From NCBI GenBank assembly GCA_965262305.1, contig CBDHEY010000001.1, forward strand, positions 1 to 64,000: a stretch of DNA of 64,000 nucleotides, written 5' to 3'. The notes under the pieces were generated by a model that searched no databases, had not been told where the DNA came from, and saw nothing but the letters and a program-made list of their open reading frames with translations. Each line of letters starts with the position of its first letter. The first letter of the stretch is position 1. Shown here one piece after another: positions 28,030-35,792 of this stretch. Made by a program: the position numbers and the translations under genes. This DNA comes from CBDHEY01 sp965262305. Lineage in GTDB: Bacteria; Pseudomonadota; Gammaproteobacteria; Pseudomonadales; Cellvibrionaceae.

Positions 28030-28598
28030 TCAGACTCATTCTCCAAACGTATTGTATTTGCAGAATCACGCAAGAACGAGGCCGTGGAAGGAGCTATACC
28101 CAACGAGGTATCCGTTTTAACACCCTGCATTTTTGCGATGATATTAATAATTGCGTAGTGATGTACCGCATGACTACTTGTGAAAACTAATTCACGCAGA
28201 AGCGATGATTCAAAAGTTACCGATGAAGTTTGATTCAATGTTACTTCAGATTTAAGCGAAATTGGCTGGTTTAAACCTTCGACAATTTGAGTGTTTTTTT
28301 GTATGTTCAACAACCAATTTTTGATATTTTTCATTTCACTTATTGCGACCAAGCGAGATGATTCAATAGATGCACCCCGACGTCGGAAATCATAATCGAT
28401 TTCTCCGCTCTCACTGCCATTAACAATACTGAAAAACATGTCGACTAAATGACGAAAGTGCTGCCCAATATTACTGCTTACATATGGTGAAGCCACATAC
28501 TGATATTGTTCATCAGTTAAATTTTCTACAAGTTCGATGCCTTGATCCAAAGCTTCGATATTTCCAGTAATAACCGCTTCAGCGATTTTGTTATTCAT
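28017..28598 (-). CDS. DinB-family four-helix protein
   Basis: The 193-residue helical protein shows the three-His metal site of DinB-like proteins: His in NIGQHFRHL and in SSHAVHHYAII. Such proteins often act as thiol-dependent metalloenzymes. It lies between the DoxX and NRDE genes with overlaps or gaps of a few bases, so it belongs to that operon. The substrate is unknown. Confidence 0.8.
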   Translation of the reverse strand: MNNKIAEAVITGNIEALDQGIELVENLTDEQYQYVASPYVSSNIGQHFRHLVDMFFSIVNGSESGEIDYDFRRRGASIESSRLVAISEMKNIKNWLLNIQKNTQIVEGLNQPISLKSEVTLNQTSSVTFESSLLRELVFTSSHAVHHYAIINIIAKMQGVKTDTSLGIAPSTASFLRDSANTIRLENESECAQ

Positions 28599-28599
28599 A

Positions 28600-29064
28600 T
28601 TACTTTCCAGTTAAACCGTTTATAAGCGCGCGATATTGACTTGCATTTGAACTCCAATCCTTCAATACAATCGCTAGTGAACACAACGTAGTTATACACG
28701 CCATTACGAATAAAGTTCCACCATCATTTCCAATTTGATTACCATCACCATCAAATGTAGGCATAACAATTCCTAAAGGAGTAAATAGATGAAACAACAC
28801 CGCCGAGAATATTATACCTAATGCCAACAAAGCACCCCATGGCCATATTCGGGTAAACAATAAAATTGATGCGACTAATTCCAGGGAACCAATGGTAACA
28901 CCACCATATTGGGCAAAAATTGGCAATCCGAGCCATTCACCAAGCGTACCAAATATATATTGCGTTTCGTGAGATCCCGAAAACTTGAAAAATAAAGACT
29001 GAACAAAAACAAAGGCAATCCATGCAGACGCAATATAGCGCCAATACTGCTTAAGATAATTCAT
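28600..29064 (-). CDS. DoxX-family membrane protein
   Basis: From the ATG at 29064 (4 bp after the ATP-grasp stop) the product has 154 residues. An upstream in-frame start at 29106 would overlap the previous gene. Four membrane helices and the opening WIAFVFVQSLFFKFSGS match DoxX/SURF4-like proteins. The segment before helix 2 (LGEWLGLPIFAQYGG) is also typical. DoxX proteins are tied to redox or membrane-protein complexes. It occupies the middle of the operon. Confidence 0.8.
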   Translation of the reverse strand: MNYLKQYWRYIASAWIAFVFVQSLFFKFSGSHETQYIFGTLGEWLGLPIFAQYGGVTIGSLELVASILLFTRIWPWGALLALGIIFSAVLFHLFTPLGIVMPTFDGDGNQIGNDGGTLFVMACITTLCSLAIVLKDWSSNASQYRALINGLTGK

Positions 29065-29068
29065 AGTA

Positions 29069-30310
29069 TTAGAACTCTGTAGATGCTTTTGGGTATTTAT
29101 TCCCATTGTTAATTTCTCGCAACCACAACTTGATCATGGACCAGGCTGAAGGCGGCTTGTGTCCGAGTCGACGCATTTCATCGCCCAATTTGAATAGCGT
29201 TCGATACTGACCAAACAAGGTAGAAAACGCGTCTTTCAATGTACCTCTACTATCCCAAATATGGGTCTCTTCGCTACTGGCACCATTGACTTCGATTAAA
29301 TAAAAACCTTCTCCTCTTTGAAGCGCCTCGATATCTTTAAATTTAATATCAATTCTTCCATAATGAAAATCTGGCATGTTTCGAGCTAGTTTGTCTATTG
29401 CAGCGGTGAGACGGGGCGTTATATATTTTTCACCATTCCTAAAAATACTTCCTCGCGTATGACTCCCAGCAAAAGCGAGTACAACATGTTCCCCGAGTTC
29501 AGGAACCCAATCTAAACGATCTTTATTTTTACTCAAATATACTTTTGGTAAATGGCTCGCACGAGAATCCTGTTCAATGAGTTTTCTTAAACAGCTTATG
29601 CCATCTCCTATTACATAAGGCATATACTTGAGCGTAATGGAAGTGACTTTACCAGATGCTTCTCCAGGCATTCTGACATAGAAAACACCAGCTTCAGCTG
29701 AGACCGGAGCAAGTTCTTGAACAATAAATCTGCGCCCTTCTGGAAAATCAAACAAATATTCAGACAAATGGTCTCGATTATTTATTAGAGAAACACCAGC
29801 ACCTCGGCAACCCAGGTCAGGCTTGATTACAAAAGGGAAAGATATCGAATTGCGTTCTGCGTCGAGGATAACCTCATCAACAAAGTCATCCCAGGCGTCT
29901 TTATCATTTAAGCAACCTTCTATTTTTTCGCCATATGCATAGTTCAAACAATAGGGTTCGTTTTTGTGCTCAAGCGAGTTCATCATGTCTATTTTTGATT
30001 CGCCAACCATTCCACCCAATTCTATATTTGGGTTTGAAGTCATCGGCAGACCAAAGCTCCGATACTTTATGGATAAGGCAATCCAATAAAACACCACAGG
30101 AATGTAGAAAACCCAAGCAGGCCAGAACTCAAAATAAGAAACCGGCTTCTCACTCAAATCTAGAAGAGGCAAGCCCTCATTGACTGGATCCATTTTTTCA
30201 GGTGCGACTGATTCAAATACTTGTACCTTAGTATCATCGCTTCGTTTAGATAAATTATTATCCTCTTGAACCGGCGGGTTGTAATCGATTTGAGCAAAGG
30301 ATTTATTCAT
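29069..30310 (-). CDS. membrane-associated ATP-grasp ligase
   Basis: The ATG at 30310 overlaps the DedA stop by 8 bp; the product has 413 residues. An N-terminal hydrophobic segment (WPAWVFYIPVVFYWIALS, ~residues 55-75) probably anchors it. The catalytic part is an ATP-grasp fold. FPFVIKPDLGCRGAGVSLI is the ATP-binding Lys/Gly loop, VQELAP the hinge, and GRIDIKF with YLIEVNGASSEETH the metal-binding Asp/Glu/Asn. ATP-grasp enzymes join a carboxylate to an amine or thiol through an acyl phosphate. The substrate is unknown. Its tight linkage to DedA suggests action on a lipid-linked or membrane molecule. Confidence 0.8.
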   Translation of the reverse strand: MNKSFAQIDYNPPVQEDNNLSKRSDDTKVQVFESVAPEKMDPVNEGLPLLDLSEKPVSYFEFWPAWVFYIPVVFYWIALSIKYRSFGLPMTSNPNIELGGMVGESKIDMMNSLEHKNEPYCLNYAYGEKIEGCLNDKDAWDDFVDEVILDAERNSISFPFVIKPDLGCRGAGVSLINNRDHLSEYLFDFPEGRRFIVQELAPVSAEAGVFYVRMPGEASGKVTSITLKYMPYVIGDGISCLRKLIEQDSRASHLPKVYLSKNKDRLDWVPELGEHVVLAFAGSHTRGSIFRNGEKYITPRLTAAIDKLARNMPDFHYGRIDIKFKDIEALQRGEGFYLIEVNGASSEETHIWDSRGTLKDAFSTLFGQYRTLFKLGDEMRRLGHKPPSAWSMIKLWLREINNGNKYPKASTEF

Positions 30311-30881
30311 GAGTAATGGAAACCCTCTTTTTATATTGGAAATACGACCAAAAATTGTTAAAAACAAGAAGAAGAACGGCTATAGCCATTAAACTCCATT
30401 TCCAATGAGAATTTTGAATAAACTCCGCAGACCCAAGTTTGTAGACGCCGGTAAATATTAGTCCGATCCACACCACACCCGCCAAACACATGGCAAAAAG
30501 AAATCTAGCTAGAGAAACATTCCACATACCACAAAGCGTAAAACCGAGTGTTCTCAAACCGGGAATAAATCGAATAACTAAGATATTAAACAGTGTTTTG
30601 TCTCTAAAGTTTTTGCTCATATGCCGAAACTGAGGTTTTAGCATTATCCAGCCTCTCAAACTTCGCCATCTTTTTGCAAAACGGCCCAAGTAAAAAAGCG
30701 CTAAATCTCCCGACATAATGCCTATAAAGATTGCCGTTAACGCAAGAGGAACACCTAATTTTTGGTCTACCGCCAAAAGTGCGCCTGCAATCACGGCAGC
30801 GTCTTCCCACGCCCAAGAAACAGCAATAATCAAAGCTGCGAGCACTAGTGGGTGGGTCGAAAATTGAAGTAAAGTTTCCAA
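30303..30881 (-). CDS. DedA-family membrane protein
   Basis: The 192-residue protein has the DedA (SNARE-associated/VTT) pattern: WEDAAVIAGALLA with acidic residues in an early re-entrant region, GIMSGDLALFYLGRF, and IRFIPGLRT (the conserved Arg). DedA proteins flip or recycle polyprenyl or phospholipid carriers. It is the first gene of the operon DedA - ATP-grasp - DoxX - DinB - NRDE. Confidence 0.9.
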   Translation of the reverse strand: METLLQFSTHPLVLAALIIAVSWAWEDAAVIAGALLAVDQKLGVPLALTAIFIGIMSGDLALFYLGRFAKRWRSLRGWIMLKPQFRHMSKNFRDKTLFNILVIRFIPGLRTLGFTLCGMWNVSLARFLFAMCLAGVVWIGLIFTGVYKLGSAEFIQNSHWKWSLMAIAVLLLVFNNFWSYFQYKKRVSITHE

Positions 30882-31300
30882 ATTAATACCAGGAGCGGGA
30901 TAAAATCAGTACAAATAGAGACCCGGTAGAGGTCCGAGAGTTCCTCCATTGTACTAGGCTTTGTTACAGATTAATAAAATTGTTATAAATTCGTTATAAT
31001 TGATTGAAATCTAGCGGAATTTTACCAATTTGACTCCCGTGAAACTAGCTAACCCTGTGGGAAAAGGCCATTTCTATTTATACAATTCTGTAATCTTCAG
31101 TAAAATTTCGACATAATTGTCAAAACTAGGCTAGATTGACCTTAAAATATCGTTAGCTTTTACTAAAATTAAGCGGTTTAAAACGTTTAAAAATAATAAA
31201 GTAGGTACGAATGTGAATGCCTAAAACGTCCAAAAAACAAGTTCAGTAGGTCATCGCTCTGCATCCAAATGCAGTAACCAAAATACATTATAAAACAATA
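30882..31300. other. divergent intergenic region with candidate promoter
   Basis: The region separates the DedA operon from the small secreted-protein gene. On the + strand TTGTTA (30961-30966), 17 bp and TATAAA (30984-30989) make a possible sigma-70 promoter. A second TATAAT is at 30995-31000. No terminator or further gene was found. Confidence 0.4.
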
Positions 31301-31312
31301 TTGAGGATTATT

Positions 31313-31507
31313 ATGAACAAATTTCAAATTTCAACGATTGCTGTTTTTGCTTTCATGATCACGCTTGCCACAGTATCAAATGCACAAGATGACGTGAAAG
31401 TGCTTGAAGAAGTACTTATTGTAGGTGCCATAAAAAGTAAAGCCTCACAAGCAAGCACCAATGTCGCTTCGCAAGATTTAGCGGAAATTCCAGTAATTGT
31501 GGAATAG
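31313..31507 (+). CDS. small secreted protein with TonB-box-like segment
   Basis: The ATG at 31313 has GAGGA upstream; the product has 64 residues. A signal peptide ends near SNAQ. The mature part begins DDVKVLEEVLIVGAIKSK, which resembles the EEVxVTG start of TonB-dependent receptor plugs, and ends EIPVIVE. It stops after only ~40 mature residues with no receptor frame following in any phase. It may be a stand-alone secreted peptide or the stump of a lost TonB receptor. Function unknown. Confidence 0.55.
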   Translation: MNKFQISTIAVFAFMITLATVSNAQDDVKVLEEVLIVGAIKSKASQASTNVASQDLAEIPVIVE

Positions 31508-31565
31508 ATTTAGAAAATCTTGATAACGAACAAATATCACATAAGAGATTATTGGTGGCAACTAT

Positions 31566-33017
31566 CTAATTTGATTTGCGTTCAATCTGAGAAAGCGATT
31601 CCCAGTTTAGCTTAGCTGCAATTTGCGACGCTTCAATAAAGGCTCCGGGTTCGCCATCACTGATTCTCAATGCAATATGACTGGAATCAAAGCTCCCAAG
31701 AGAAGCATCGTAACTTCTCCAACGACCGTCTACCCAGGCTTGAATCCAAGCATGTGGAATAAAAACATTACTCACACCGTGAAAATTTTCACGAGAATAT
31801 GCCAGACCGCTTACAACCCTAGCAGGAATACCCACAGCTCTCGCTAACGTCGCGTAAAGCACAGCAAATTCTGTGCAATCACCACTTTTAGATTTTAGCG
31901 ATTGAACTGCGGTGGCGTGGCCCACAAATTCGATTTTTGGTAGTTTTTTATTCACGATTTTTGCAATTTTCGCTAGTTTCTTTTCATCGCTTTGTGATTT
32001 ATTTTTTAACCTCTTTACGAGTTTAGTGATTGCTGGATGAGAAGCTTGTAAAAATGCCGTGTCACCCAAAGCTTGGTCCAGGCTTTCGTCATCAGACATA
32101 CTGACACCACAATCAGAACAGACATCAATAACTATCCGCTTGTCTTTTATTTTTACAGATTGTTCCGCCGTTTGTGGAATATCTAAGTCGAACCCATCCG
32201 CAAAAGAAAATTCGTAACGTATATGTCCATTGAGCGCCCTTTTTGGAATCGTGTAAGGCGATTTTATCGAGTGATCTTTAATGACATCGTAGGATCGATA
32301 ACGACTTAAAGCGGTTTTTTGATCGGTATTTCTAATTGTTATTTCTTTTCCGCCAATATTTGCTAATCGTTCAATTAGCTGATTATTTTTATCAAAACGT
32401 GTTTGTGTTTGTTGACGTAATTTTCCATCAGAAAAAACAGACCGAGTCGCCCAATACCGACCTTCGCTATCCACGCTATGTGTTGGATCTATTTCGAGCT
32501 CAATTCGCTCTATTTTTTGAGTAGAAAGATTAAAGTGATTAAAAGACAGTTTTGGGTTTGACTTAAAGTCCCATGATTCTATAAGTCCGTCTCCCTCGTC
32601 AAATCGGGTATTTTCAGGTAGATCTAAAGTAAATTTTTTAGAGTCATTAGCGCTATTTATAGTTATCTCAACCTGTGGTAATTGAATTTTTACTTCTCTT
32701 CGAGTAGTTAAGTGGCCTACCCGACTGTGCTCGACTACCGATAAAGGCGTACCGTCTTGATTTTCAATATAAGTTGTAGATAAATGAACTTTAACTCGCT
32801 TCATTCCTTTTTGACGAGTCGATATCGTCAAAGAATCATAGACTTTTTTAATGTTATCAGTAACAGTAGTATCGGTTGTCCCCCAACCAATACGAGCCCC
32901 CTCATGAGTAACAACCTCTCGCCAAGTAACAGAGTTGCCTGCAAAAATAGGAACAGATAACCCAATCAATGGTAACAAATATATAACCTTGAAAATTAAA
33001 AGAATTTTTCTAATCAA
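31566..33017 (-). CDS. exported transglutaminase-like cysteine protein
   Basis: The 483-residue protein has a signal peptide. It then has ~320 residues of beta-rich sequence containing a CSDCG motif, and a transglutaminase-like core at ~365-450. The catalytic triad is visible as Cys in SGDCTEFAVLYATLARAVGIPAR, His in IPHAWIQAWVDG and Asp in WRSYDAS. Bacterial members are usually peptidases or act on cell-wall or amide bonds in the periplasm. It converges with the small secreted-protein gene. Substrate unknown. Confidence 0.8.
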   Translation of the reverse strand: MIRKILLIFKVIYLLPLIGLSVPIFAGNSVTWREVVTHEGARIGWGTTDTTVTDNIKKVYDSLTISTRQKGMKRVKVHLSTTYIENQDGTPLSVVEHSRVGHLTTRREVKIQLPQVEITINSANDSKKFTLDLPENTRFDEGDGLIESWDFKSNPKLSFNHFNLSTQKIERIELEIDPTHSVDSEGRYWATRSVFSDGKLRQQTQTRFDKNNQLIERLANIGGKEITIRNTDQKTALSRYRSYDVIKDHSIKSPYTIPKRALNGHIRYEFSFADGFDLDIPQTAEQSVKIKDKRIVIDVCSDCGVSMSDDESLDQALGDTAFLQASHPAITKLVKRLKNKSQSDEKKLAKIAKIVNKKLPKIEFVGHATAVQSLKSKSGDCTEFAVLYATLARAVGIPARVVSGLAYSRENFHGVSNVFIPHAWIQAWVDGRWRSYDASLGSFDSSHIALRISDGEPGAFIEASQIAAKLNWESLSQIERKSN

Positions 33018-33119
33018 ATTGGTTATCTCATAACTAATTAAAACGTCTTTTCAGATTGGCTTTTAAAATCTGGGTCCATTAAATAGTACTTATCAAATTC
33101 TCTGCTTTCTCTTTTCCAT

Positions 33120-33371
33120 TTACTTTTTATCCCATTCCGCGCCGAATATTTTTCCGGGAAAAAAGGTGTTCACACCATGAAGAATCACAGCAATACCCCA
33201 ACCAAAAACTGGGAATAAAACCCAGAAAAAGCCTGAAAAAGTTAACAAATTTATTAAAAATAATACGGAGATAACACTTATATAGGTAAAGACATGAGAA
33301 TAAAACAATCGTAATGCTTTCACTTGCTCAATAACATCTAGATAACTTTGATTAATTTCCTGCCCCGTCAT
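33120..33371 (-). CDS. 2TM-domain protein
   Basis: The 83-residue protein has two closely spaced membrane helices (YISVISVLFLINLL and FWVLFPVFGWGIAVI). It ends in HGVNTFFPGKIFGAEWDKK, matching the 2TM domain found alone or on histidine kinases. Function is unknown; it is probably an inner-membrane protein. It is separated by ~100 bp from the transglutaminase gene. Confidence 0.7.
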   Translation of the reverse strand: MTGQEINQSYLDVIEQVKALRLFYSHVFTYISVISVLFLINLLTFSGFFWVLFPVFGWGIAVILHGVNTFFPGKIFGAEWDKK

Positions 33372-33555
33372 GAAAACTCCCCCTCCGAAATTTATAAAGA
33401 CATTCTAGTATCAAAAAAAACAACCTAATAGTGCCATCAGTCACATCCCAGTGTAGGAAAATAGCGTTTTTGATTGAAATATTGGAGTAGGACGATTACC
33501 GACATTAATTCGAACTTTCAAATGCAACATTATTGATGAGGTATTAAATCTCCCT

Positions 33556-34182
33556 CTAATTCCAAGATTTTTCTATCAACAATTTATCTCCGTCGTACAG
33601 AAATGCATTAAACGAATCAGTGATATTGACCGAGCCTACTCCTTTAGGGGTTCCAGTCATGACGACATCACCATCTTCAAGCGACATAAAAGATGTGATT
33701 TCACGAAGAATATCTTGAGGCTTATGAACCATTAAGTGGACGTCACCTTGCTGTGTTAGCTCACCATTTATTGACAACCCAAACATTAAATTTTGAGTCT
33801 CTGGGTTAAATTTTACAAATTCACTAAAAAGAGCAGAACCATCAAATGCTTTAGCGCGCTCCCAAGGTAACCCTTTTTCTTTCAAAATTTTTTGTACACG
33901 CCTCTTTGTAAGATCTAGCCCTACGCCAACGTGAGAAAACGAGCCATCTTTAACCAAAAAACAAAGTTCGCATTCATAATGAATGTCTTCTATAGACTCG
34001 GGAAATTGGCAACCAATTGAAGAATTTGGCTTTATAAAAAGTACCATTTCATCAGGAACGTCATTGCCTAACTCATGAATATGATCGACGTAATTTCGAC
34101 CCACACACACAATTTTACTGGGAGTAATCTCTTTTCCCGAAGCAACAATTTTTTTTAGCATCTTACCAGACGGCCTGATCAA
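33556..34182 (-). CDS. fumarylacetoacetate hydrolase-family protein
   Basis: The 208-residue protein shows the FAH fold signatures KIVCVGRNYVDHIHELGN, FIKPNSSI, the metal-binding YECELCFLV and TGTPKGVG. Close relatives are acylpyruvate hydrolases or oxaloacetate decarboxylases (YcgM/FAHD1 type). The second acidic ligand region is the usual ExE (HYECEL). It follows the HtrA-like gene by 13 bp on the same strand. Confidence 0.9.
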   Translation of the reverse strand: MIRPSGKMLKKIVASGKEITPSKIVCVGRNYVDHIHELGNDVPDEMVLFIKPNSSIGCQFPESIEDIHYECELCFLVKDGSFSHVGVGLDLTKRRVQKILKEKGLPWERAKAFDGSALFSEFVKFNPETQNLMFGLSINGELTQQGDVHLMVHKPQDILREITSFMSLEDGDVVMTGTPKGVGSVNITDSFNAFLYDGDKLLIEKSWN

Positions 34183-34195
34183 ATAAGGCTTTTAA

Positions 34196-35221
34196 TTAGC
34201 GAGGCACAGCCCATTTAGGTCTCTCTTCAATCGTGTATTCAACGACTCGGTAATCTTTTAGATCTCGTAAAAACACCAGTTTAACCTTGTGCCCTACTCC
34301 GTACATATACAACCACTTTTGAAATTCAGCAGGCGATGTAATTCGATAATGCCCAAACCGAACAAGAATATCGTTCGGGAGTACACCAAGTTTATCGGCT
34401 GGGCTCTCTGGCCAGATGTATTCCATCGCTATACCACCTTTGTCACCATGCTTTGTTGGAAAAGCTTTTTGTTGTGAGTCGTTTATTGGCATTACCGAAA
34501 AACCCGTCCAAGGTGAAAGCATGCTTTTTTTATGTTTTAGACTATCGTAAATATTCATTGCTAAAAACGCGGGTAAGATATGAATTTCATTTGGGTCGTC
34601 AATGTGCCCTTCTAGCGCTTTTGCTTTGTATCCTGTATAAATCGCCACAACCTCACCATCTTTATTAAAGATTGGTGTGCCGATACTTTTTGCATCGAGA
34701 ATTATCTCGGCTCGCAACATAGTTGAACTTAAACTTTCTTGGTAGCACTCTCGGCTATTCATCGCAACAAGTCTTCCACGCTCTAAAAGAGGACTACTGT
34801 TTTGAGGTAAGGATTGAACAGCAAAGACCTCTTGCCCAATTTCCAAACCTGTGCGAGTAATCATTTTTGACGAGCGTAAATCTTTTTCCGGAAATACTTT
34901 TAAAATTCCTAAGTTAATAGTCGGCTCTACACCCACTATGTTTGCGGCGTATACTTTTTTATCACCTAATATTTTGACGTCGATATCATTTAATAAATTT
35001 CCAGATAAAGGGTCTGTTAAATTTTTATAGGCTGTTAATATAAATCCATCGCTTTCAAACACAAACCCCATACTTGAAGCAACTTTGTTTCTTGAGCCAT
35101 TTTCTTTCTTATAGGTTTCAACCGAAACAATAACGGGCATATTTTCTTTTGACGTAAGTGCGAAAACGCCAGTACTCGTAAAAAAGAAAAATATAAGAAT
35201 AGAATAAAAAAGTGTTTTCAT
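34196..35221 (-). CDS. HtrA-like pseudoprotease with PDZ domain
   Basis: The 341-residue protein has a signal peptide, a trypsin-like double barrel and a PDZ domain (~240-330, with SPADKLGVLPNDILVRFG). The layout is that of DegP/DegS. All three catalytic positions appear lost. The His region reads GFILTAYKNLTD instead of GYILTNNHV, the Asp region reads EPTINLGILKV, and the Ser region reads LDAKSIGTPIF instead of NPGNSGGPLF. It should therefore not cleave peptides but may bind or sense unfolded envelope proteins. It sits 20 bp after a small cytochrome gene. Confidence 0.75.
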   Translation of the reverse strand: MKTLFYSILIFFFFTSTGVFALTSKENMPVIVSVETYKKENGSRNKVASSMGFVFESDGFILTAYKNLTDPLSGNLLNDIDVKILGDKKVYAANIVGVEPTINLGILKVFPEKDLRSSKMITRTGLEIGQEVFAVQSLPQNSSPLLERGRLVAMNSRECYQESLSSTMLRAEIILDAKSIGTPIFNKDGEVVAIYTGYKAKALEGHIDDPNEIHILPAFLAMNIYDSLKHKKSMLSPWTGFSVMPINDSQQKAFPTKHGDKGGIAMEYIWPESPADKLGVLPNDILVRFGHYRITSPAEFQKWLYMYGVGHKVKLVFLRDLKDYRVVEYTIEERPKWAVPR

Positions 35222-35241
35222 AATTTAAATTTCACTACCTA

Positions 35242-35712
35242 CTAGTTAGGCTCAAATTTTTGATTAAAAGGGTTATTCGTTTCTAGCGTTATTTTAATAA
35301 AGCCAAGCTTACTCGCCACGTGACAATCGTTGCATGAACCAATTACCTCATCAAGTGCATCGTAAATTTCGCGCTTACTTAACTTTTTATCTTCGGGGGT
35401 TTTAAGCAAAGCGTTTAGCTTCTCATACACAGGAAGACTCTGCCGATCAATCATTATAGCAATGGGTAAGTCTTCATAAACTGGAATAGTTTGTTGAATT
35501 TCATCTAATTTTGCCAAGGATTCATGCAAATAAAATTTCGCGAGAGGCTTATTTTTCGCCAAAGTGGCTAATGTGAGCTTATGGGTGATACGTTGTAACT
35601 CCCCCATGTGAGTTGCCAATTCCGGTACGGGCGTATTTGGGTTAGTTTGGGCCAAACTGCTATTTATGGCAAAGAATGAACAAACCAGGATACAAAAAAA
35701 ATATGTTTTCAA
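35242..35712 (-). CDS. periplasmic monohaem cytochrome c-like protein
   Basis: The 156-residue protein has a signal peptide (cleavage near SLAQ), several amphipathic helices and one haem-attachment motif CNDCH near residue 127. A C-terminal haem motif on a helical bundle resembles cytochrome c' or the oxygen-sensing CxxCH proteins. It would be matured in the periplasm. It is followed closely by the HtrA-like gene. The redox partner is unknown. Confidence 0.75.
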   Translation of the reverse strand: MKTYFFCILVCSFFAINSSLAQTNPNTPVPELATHMGELQRITHKLTLATLAKNKPLAKFYLHESLAKLDEIQQTIPVYEDLPIAIMIDRQSLPVYEKLNALLKTPEDKKLSKREIYDALDEVIGSCNDCHVASKLGFIKITLETNNPFNQKFEPN

Positions 35713-35740
35713 AGGTTAACTCCTATGTTTTTTACGCCAA

Positions 35741-35767
35741 AAAAAGGGGCGCTAAGCGCCCCTTTTT
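35741..35767. terminator. bidirectional-looking terminator after the PhoX-EEP gene
   Basis: AAAAA-GGGGCGC (35741-35752), loop TAA and GCGCCCC-TTTTT (35756-35767) form a very strong hairpin. On the minus strand it ends the giant phosphatase transcript, just before the cytochrome gene. Confidence 0.95.
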
Positions 35768-35792
35768 ATTTATACGTCCTGATTGTTAAATA

